Source of the DNA: Castanea sativa
Lineage: Eukaryota; Streptophyta; Magnoliopsida; Fagales; Fagaceae
Assembly (NCBI RefSeq): GCF_040712315.1
Contig: NC_134015.1
Coordinates: forward strand, 59,783,964 to 59,847,963
Direction: 5' to 3'
DNA length: 64,000 bases
Shown: positions 57,418 to 64,000 of the stretch, one piece after another
Numbering within the stretch: position 1 is the stretch's first letter
How the letters are laid out: each line of letters begins with the position of its first letter
Position numbers and translations under genes: made by a program
Notes under the pieces: generated by a model
Seen by the model: only the letters and a program-made list of their open reading frames with translations
What the model was told of the DNA's origin: nothing
The model's database searches: none

Positions 57418-59297
57418 ATCAGTTTCAAGTCATAACACTCGTCTGTGTCATGCTCGTGGTCTTAGTGGAAACGACAGTACTTGTTTTTGTTCCGTTTGCT
57501 AGGATCTTCTTTCATCTTCTTTGGATGGGTTATCCTTGATTTGTATCAACACTTGGTCAAGTGGAGCATTCAAGGGAGTGTAGTTGGAATATTGTCTTAA
57601 GGACAATCCTACCCTCTTGCCATCTCGATCTCTTTTTTCTCCCATCTTGGCCTTCTTTGGAGGAGGACCTTACTCTGGATGGTGTACATAACCAGCTTCC
57701 ACTCGTTCAACATTCTTCTCTTTATTGGCAATAATTGCATCCTCAGGATTCATGAAATTTTGGGTTGATTGTATTAGCTCGGCCATCGTTTGTGGCTCTT
57801 GGTCATATAACTTATGGATGAACAAATCCGAAGTAACAACATTGTAGAAGGCTGTTAAGAGAATTTTGACGTCTATCTCGTATACCAATAGGGCTTCTTT
57901 GTTAAAACGACCGATGAAAGTTCGAAGCCTCTCGTTTTCTCCTTGCTCTATGTTCAGTAAGTTGGACGAGTAACGCTTATGCCTTTGCCCACCAATGAAG
58001 TTGTTGACAAACAATTTACTTAACTCCTGGAATGAAGTTATGGTGTTTGGTGGTAGCTTACCAAACTGCACCCTAGCTGGGCCTTTCAACATGGTAGGGA
58101 AGGCTCTATACATGATTTCATCTGGACCGCCTTGGAGATACATAGTCATCTTGAATGTGGCAATGTGATCACAAGGATCTCACTTTCCATCATATAAGTC
58201 CAAGGTAGGAATTTTGAACTTGGAGGGTAGAGGATGACTCGTGATGGAAGCAATGAAGGGAGAGTCAGTTCTATGGATAAGATCATCCACATGGTTCGCT
58301 TTTCTCATGGAGTCCTTCATCTCTTCCATGGCTTTCTTCATCTAGCCCATTTCTCTCTCCAAGTGGGCACCCTCCAAGTGACAATACCTCTGGATTGATC
58401 TCTTGCATCAACACCGTTCTCCGCTCCTCCATTCTCTGAATTTTTTCCGTGTTCCTTGGCGCGTCACTGTTGACGTTGTCTATTGACTTCTCTAGTTAGC
58501 TTCTGGTTTTGTTACATCAAGTCTGCCATTTCAGCTATCATGAACTGCAGCTGTTGCTGGATGGACAGTAGTGGTGGTGTTGGTGCACAATTTGGATGAC
58601 TAAAGGCATTTCCACTCTCCTGGTGTTCTGGACTTATGGCCATTGACCTAGTTCGAACCACACAACCTTTTTGTCTTGGAAGGCGGTCAACACTTAGAAA
58701 CTTTGCCTACCTTTTCCTCAAATGGCGCCAACTGACGATGCACGAGAATCAGTAGGCTGAATGCTCTGGGCTATGATGACAGTTTGATGATCTGAAGAGA
58801 AAGAAAGAATATCAAGGGTGACCAGGGTGAACTGACCAAGGACCCTCCGACGGTTAAGTTGGTTTTCTCTCTAGAACACAAGGATAATGAATCAGTGAAT
58901 AGTAGAACGTACCTTGGGCTGATGGGGTTAGATCCTTTTTATAGAGAGTTCTTAGTGGGTCTACTTGTTTGAATCCACTATCATCATGGGAGATGTATGT
59001 AGTTAATGGAGAAAATGGAGAGGATTTCAGGGAATCCTCCTAAAATGATTGATCGTGGTCTGATTGCTTGGTATTTGTAGAAAAATCCTTCAAAATTTGT
59101 TAAGTGCTATTTGCTCGTCCATGCTCCCGTATGACATGGATGACTGGACTGCTTTGGATGATCAAGATACTCATGGATGGATCCTATTCATATCCGTGAT
59201 GCTTTTGTTGGGCTCCCTTTCTTGTGAATTGTTCTGGAAGTGCATTGGTCATGGACGATTACCATGGAAAAATTGAACTTAATTTAGACCACCATCA
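57418..59297 (-). mobile_element. E9: gag end and 5' LTR of another Tat-like Gypsy element
   Basis: The minus strand gives an LTR (58733-59297, TGACGATGCACG to CCACCATCA, with TATAAAAAGG at 58943-58934), the primer site TGGCGCCATTTGAGG just inside it, and gag (58645 to 57420). Pol is missing; the sequence changes near 57418 to the Copia-LTR-like scrap. E9 is not the lost end of E3: both hold the same gag region, and the protein sequences differ. Confidence 0.75.
57420..58645 (-). pseudogene. E9 gag
   Basis: ATG near 58645 (MAISPEHQESGN). The central retrotransposon gag domain is open from 58149 to 57670 (AFPTMLKGPARVQFGKLPPN, ELSKLFVNNFIGGQRHKRYS, LRTFIGRFNKEALLV). The knuckle-like KYCRFH*DHEHDTDEC lies near 57460. 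In-frame stops occur upstream (TAA in DLM*QNQ, others near 58340 and 58490) and TAA at the centre of the knuckle. It resembles E3's gag more than E1's. Confidence 0.8.
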
Positions 59298-59455
59298 CAT
59301 GTAATGAGAAAGATACATCAAAACCTCACTACATCACTTAAAGAGCTCTCCCTCTAACTAGTCTATCTCTATGTTAGCTCTCCTCCTAACGACATGACTA
59401 CTCTTATATACAAAACTATTCCCCCTTTTTGTCACGAGTGACAAAGGGTGAATCA

Positions 59456-60600
59456 CTAAGAGGCAGCCATCTTATCATCAGTCACAAAGCTAGAAGCATC
59501 ATTATCATCATCATCATCTGCACAATTCGATGAAGACTCCTCAATAGGCTCGGGTGTGGGAGGGGGAGCAAAACCACCAAGGCGAGATTGGTAGTGAGTG
59601 ATGCAAACAATCTTGGTGTTCATTCGACACATCTCATTAGAAATATGGTCAAGATGACTACCACAATCAGCATACATGAGATGAAATTGATCCATGATGG
59701 TAGTGAGAGAGACCTTTGCTCCAAAAGAAGAAGAAGAAGAAGCAAATGAGGAAGATGGTCGAGAAGTAGGGACAATATCAGTCGAAGTAGACTCCACATG
59801 AGGCGCTTGGTAGCTAGTTGTGCATCACTCCTCTGAATAGATTCCTTATTGATGGCATCCACAGCATAGAAAGGAGTACTGAAAGGAATGGTGACGTGCA
59901 CGTGTGAGAGGATGTGTGTGATAGCTGAAGGAAAGATGAGCTTATCACGTGTAGCAGTGTCTCGATAGATATCTATCATATGTGAAGGAAAATCTATAGA
60001 AAGATCTTCTAGGAGAGAGAGAAGAAAACAAGCATATGGCTCAATGATAATATTATAGTGTGACTGTGGTGTGAGAACAAAGGTCATCACCATATTTAGG
60101 ATTCTTGAACCCTTAGCAAACTCGGTTGTGGAGAAATTTAGAGTTTCTCCCCATACCACGACTTTCTCACAAAATAAAGAGGCCATCTCATCTCAAGAGA
60201 CAGAATGGAGACGAAAGTAACAAGAGTAGTCCAGATGATCAAACCTAGGAACATGTAGTATCTCAAAAATGAACTCTGAGGTGACTACCACACATGTATT
60301 TCGGAATACCATAGTAAACCTAGGCACAGAGGTATCGATGGCATGCATGTTGGAGTAGAACTTCTGAATAAACACACCAAGACACCTCTTGGGTATCTCA
60401 CATAGAGAAACTCAACCTCAAGAACTAAATGCATCGGGTAGTGGAGTGTCTGGAAAATCTAGCGTTTTGAATGAATCACCTAGTCAGAGAAGTTCTCATA
60501 GAAGTCCGCATTGGCCTTCTCATCACAAAACCTCACGGAATCAGGAAGAGAGGGAGAAGAAGAAGAAGAAGAACCACGATGTGAGATCGGGTTCTTAGAA
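59456..60600 (-). pseudogene. E8 putative plant transposon protein ORF (PF20167-like)
   Basis: Minus-strand pieces in order: a Ser-rich start and VRFCDEKAN (60598-60480, broken), FYSNMHAIDTSVPRFTMVFRN and FEILHVPRFDHLDYSC (60375-60195), VVWGETLNF, GSRILNMVMTFVLTP, FLLSLLEDLSIDFPSHMI and RDTATRDKLIFPSAI (60186-59830), then after a frameshift near 59800 ICITHYQSRLGGF-like text and an acidic tail to TGA at 59456. A TGA at 60195-60193 falls where E7 has Arg (TVSRDEL), a likely CGA-to-TGA change. This is the same protein as in E7, from a different copy. The biochemical role is unknown. Confidence 0.75.
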
Positions 60601-62543
60601 GGAACAAACTTTTTGGGAAACTATACATAGAAAGAGGAAAAGAAAAAGAAGAACCACATCAGAAGATAAGGCACAGGAAAGAAGAAAAGGTAGAGGTGCA
60701 ATGCATGACAAAGCATGAGCATGTTACATGCAAAAATAAATTGTATCATAGGCAAAAGCTAAATCCAAACTACATCACTTACATTGTTTAATCAAGCACA
60801 CAACTTAGAATGCATGAAAACATGATTATAATGCTAGAGAATGCAATGCATGAGTATGTGAGAACAAAACAACAACACCCAACCCAAAAATTTCACAAAT
60901 AACTCAAAAACCCCAAAAATTCCCAAAATCTTGAAAACCTAGGTCTAAATGCATGAAGAAAGAGAAAAGGGAAGAGATTTAGAACACTTACCAAGGAATT
61001 GAGGCTTGGTTTAGGCTAAAATCTTGAGTGGAAGAAAGTTTTTGGAAAAGACATGGTTTGGATCGAGAGAGAAGAGAGAGAGATTGAGATATTTTGAGTT
61101 TGAGCAAAACCGGGTCTGACCTCAGATATATATATATATATATATATAGAAAAACGCAGCTCGATAGATCAAGAAGGTATCGAACAAGTATTGAGAACAA
61201 AATCTTGATAGATTGAGAGGTATCGAGGAGGTATTGATGGCAAAAAGATATTGATAGATCAAGAAAGTATTGAGCATCTATCGAGCAGAAAGAGATTCCA
61301 AAGAATTGACTCGATGGATTGAGCTATCTATCAAAGAGGTATTGAGCATCTATCGAGAAGCCTGAAACAAGTTTTTTTAAGGAGGAAAAACAACATAAGA
61401 TGAATGCAATCAAGATAAACACCAAAACAAGCAATCAAGAAGCATGTTAAGCACTCAAACACCTAATCAACTCTAGATGCAAAGCATTCCTAAATCAAAA
61501 CACACTAAACAAGTCTAACCAATTTTATTTTCAAAAAAAAATTTAAACAGTTTAGAAAGCGTATACTACCACATGTATTCCTTGTGATGGCGAAATCACA
61601 TTGTACTTGTACAATAGTATCAAGAGTAGCGAAGAGTATGCGTGTTGTGTGTGAAACTTTTTCAAGAGACCATAAGTAAATCATTATATGAGAAGTAATG
61701 ATATAAGAGGATCAATTACAATTACACACAATCATAACCGTTTGATGGGGACCATCACCTTTGAGAGGAAACACACTTACAAACCATAAATCAAAGCATT
61801 TTGATTCTTTTTGCTTTTCATGTTTTTTGCGTATTTTTTCTTTGAAACATAAAGTGGCATAACATGCATGAATATATAAGAGAGAAAAGAAATACTCAAT
61901 TATGTAAGCTAAACATCTTGTTTTTGATGTGCAAGTGCTACACCTTACCGATAATGACTTTTATGAATTGCACATAGATGTTTTATGATTGACGAGTTTT
62001 AGTGGTGAAATGGTTATTTATGCATTTCTCTTAGAATTTCTTAGTCCTTCCCATCAAAAAGAGTGATTTAAGATATGAAGATAAAAGATCAACAAAATCA
62101 TACAAATCACATAAAAGAGCCATACGGCTCACATTGCTTAGTTGTGCATGAAGATGCTGATCTAACCTACAAGTGATACAAAGTTGAGAAACTTTGTTTT
62201 AAAGGCCATCCAAGGTACACAAGTACCAGTATACACAAACACACACTGTTTTTGTATTTTTCAAAATTTCCTTTTAAAAAAAAAAAAAGAAACATAAAAA
62301 AAAGCATTAAAACAAACAAAAAAACAAAGCATAAAAATCTAGACTAACTCAAACCACAACAACCAACCATGCATGAGATCAAGAAAGTGAAGGAATCACT
62401 CAGAATCTTTTTCCTTCCAGATGGGAGACCTGGATGGAGAACCTTTCTTTTCATAAACCTTTGATTAGATGGATAAGAAGGAGAGTTGAATCCATTGAAA
62501 ATTGAGAGTAACATGACTTCCTTAAGAAGTTCTCCAAGAGGGG
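60601..62543 (-). other. E8 internal non-coding region
   Basis: No gene. It holds a TA microsatellite (61127-61149), four degenerate TATCGAG-type repeats (61158-61372), A-rich DNA near 62276-62330, and 61560-62330, which is the reverse complement of a diverged copy of E4's interior. Confidence 0.65.
61158..61372. repeat. Degenerate TCGATAGATC / TATCGAG repeats
   Basis: Four rough units of about 45-60 bp, each with a GATAGATC or GATGGATT motif followed by GGTATCGA or GAGCATCTATCGAG. Related motifs occur in E4's LTRs and in E5's leader. Confidence 0.7.
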
Positions 62544-62985
62544 TTAAAAAAAGTTGGAGCTGATTTTGGCTCTCAAAGATGACACACTATTGCTTGGTTG
62601 AGTGACTAACCACTTATGGCAATTTAGACAAGTCTGCCAGGATGCTCCACAGTAATGGCAGAAATGAGGCTTCTTTGGTTGAGACTTCTTGTTGGTAGAG
62701 GGATGATTATTATGCTTAGTCTCTTTCCTAACAACTTTAAGGGGGGTACCTAGAATAGATTTTCCTTTATCATCTTTATCCTCACTCACATTTTCAATTT
62801 TAGGTTCAGTTACCTCACAGTTGTCATTATTAGCAGGGGGACAAAAATGACTATTTAAAGCATTAGAAGAGGTACTGCAAGAAGAGAGAGAATGATCATA
62901 CCCGAGACCTGTTTTGTAAAATGTAGACTTTTAGAAATTAAGCATTTCATCCAACTTGGCACTTAAGGTTCTTTCTGTTGATGAC
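62544..62985 (-). pseudogene. E8 gag fragment with altered zinc knuckle
   Basis: LSAKLDEML, then KSTFYKTGLGYDHS after a stop, a variable acidic linker and a Lys-rich part lead to FCHYCGASWQTCLNCHKWL. The expected knuckle is CHYCGxxGHxxxNC; here Gly-His has become Ser-Trp, so zinc binding is doubtful. This is the layout of SIRE-type Copia gag C-termini. The ORF ends with a stop at 62544. Confidence 0.65.
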
Positions 62986-64000
62986 CATTTTTGACAAAGA
63001 GCCCAATAGCAAAAGAAGCCCAACAATAGAAAATGTAAGAAGGAAATGAGGAGCAAAATGGTAAAGAAATAAGGAAACAAGCCCAGTAGGTTGAAGCAAT
63101 AGGAATGATGGCCAGCAGGCCCACAAAAACAAAAAGAGGTAAAGAAAGAGTAAATGGGCCGAGGAAACCCAAGGGATAAAGTAGTAAACCTATGGGAGTA
63201 ATGAGAGATAAAGAAGAAGTAAATGGGCCGGAGAAGCCTAAGGCATGAATTAGTAACCTTAATGGGTGGGCTTAAAGGCCAATAAGCTCAAGAGGGTAAT
63301 AAAAGGTAAAGATGTAGTATATGGTTTGAGAAAGCCCAAAGAATTAAGCAAAAACCCCATAGGAGTAAAAGAGGTAAAGAAGAAGTAAATGGGCCGAGGA
63401 AGCCCAAGGAATGAAGTATTAAAATGTGCTGGCACGGTAGGAATGTTGGACAACAAACCCAAAATGGGTAAAAATGTGGAAAGTGGATTGAGGAAGCCTT
63501 GAGCAAAAGATTGATGGAGGAATGGGTTGACACGGTAGGAACATCAGCCCACAAGCCCACGGGGTAATAAGAAATAAAAAAGAGAGGTAAAGCTGTGGCA
63601 GACACAATGAAGTGATATGGTAGGATTAGTGGCCAAAAGGCCCATGGTCATAGAGAAGATAAGCATAGGTTTAGCAGGAAAATGAAGGCTTTTTCCAAGC
63701 TATACCTAGTCCAAGAAGGGATGAAAGGAAGAAAATATGAGCCCAACAACCCATACACCCTTCATGCCACAAAAGATAAACACCAACTAATATGTACAGT
63801 AGAATCAAACAAACGAAAAAGCAACAGAAATGGTGTGAAGGCCAAAAAGAAACAAATTTAGACAGTGTGGAGCATGCACAAAGGGCCAGGGCACCACCTA
63901 TTTGTACTCAGCCAATACATGGGGGGTGGACCACAGGTCAAGGCTTTCAGAGGGTGTGGTTTGGCAGTGGGGAGAAAAGGGGGTCTATTTTAAGGTTCTC
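62986..64000. other. Right-edge repeat field, no gene
   Basis: Purine-rich DNA with repeated GTAAATGGGCC-GAGGAAGCCCAAGG phrases. Starts near 63151, 63220, 63317, 63386 and 63480 show alternating spacings of about 69 and 97, a compound period close to 166. A second phrase, CACGGTAGGAA, recurs near 63437, 63532 and 63618. Minus-strand ORFs here are low-complexity shadows. It may be a retroelement's variable region. Confidence 0.6.

Larger units (their letters stand above)
59298..62985 (-). mobile_element. E8: internal region of an E4/E7-family element, LTRs missing
   Basis: Read right to left: gag with zinc knuckle (62985-62544), a 1.9 kb non-coding stretch, the putative plant transposon protein ORF (60600-59456), then the GGGGGA-type tail. 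The non-coding part matches E4 49690-50640 and the tail matches E7. No RT, integrase or LTR is present. The left end abuts E9's LTR at 59297. Confidence 0.65.

Noticed and set aside
57418..59297. E9 as the missing 5' end of E3, displaced by the nest
   Set aside because: Both E3 and E9 contain the central gag domain with differing protein sequence, so they are two elements.
1..64000. tRNA, rRNA or organelle-derived DNA
   Set aside because: Reading both strands gave no cloverleaf with conserved arms, no rRNA core motifs and no plastid or mitochondrial genes. A covariance-model search would be decisive.

Overview
This 64 kb window is nuclear DNA of a dicot plant, probably a woody species. A Fagales tree such as oak is my guess from the look of the repeats, and the sequence alone does not prove it. 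There are only two host genes. Both have plant-type GT-AG introns. About 80% of the rest is transposable-element DNA, mostly LTR retrotransposons.

Left edge (1-3.1 kb): the 5' part of a WIT gene on the minus strand (WPP-domain-interacting, tail-anchored nuclear-envelope coiled-coil protein), with an intron in its 5' leader. Next come a Tourist-like MITE (3748-4293, TTA duplications) and a complete Ty3/Gypsy Tat-like element E1 (4402-15324, minus strand, 701-bp LTRs, CTACT duplications). E1 has one uninterrupted-in-phase gag-pol frame, a convergent three-exon gene on the opposite strand, and a 151-bp tandem array between the two. A second, shorter relative E2 (20281-25741) has lost integrase. 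It sits inside what looks like a Helitron, within a small cluster of Helitron-like ends.

Middle (27.2-31.9 kb): a complete bHLH49-type transcription factor gene on the plus strand, eight coding exons, 562 codons.

Right half (32.6-64 kb): a pile of nested retroelements. E3 is a broken Tat-like element with the same antisense-gene layout as E1 and its own 79-bp array. E7 is a fragment carrying a putative plant transposon protein ORF. E6 is an old plus-strand Copia whose 3' LTR is split by E5, a minus-strand Copia (44207-56331). E5's reading frame is in turn split by E4, a non-autonomous plus-strand element (48429-52624). Beyond lie a Copia-LTR-like scrap, E9 (gag plus 5' LTR of another Tat-like element), E8 (minus-strand relative of E4/E7 with a gag and a plant transposon protein ORF), and a degenerate repeat field at the right edge.

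The most striking results are: (1) the spliced antisense gene in two diverged Tat-like elements, each beside an unrelated tandem array; (2) decay of E1 almost only by in-frame TAG stops, with no frameshift, as expected from C-to-T change at methylated CHG sites; (3) a pol-less element family that keeps a gag and a plant transposon protein ORF; (4) a three-level nest with intact target-site logic. No RNA genes, CRISPR arrays or organellar insertions were recognised.
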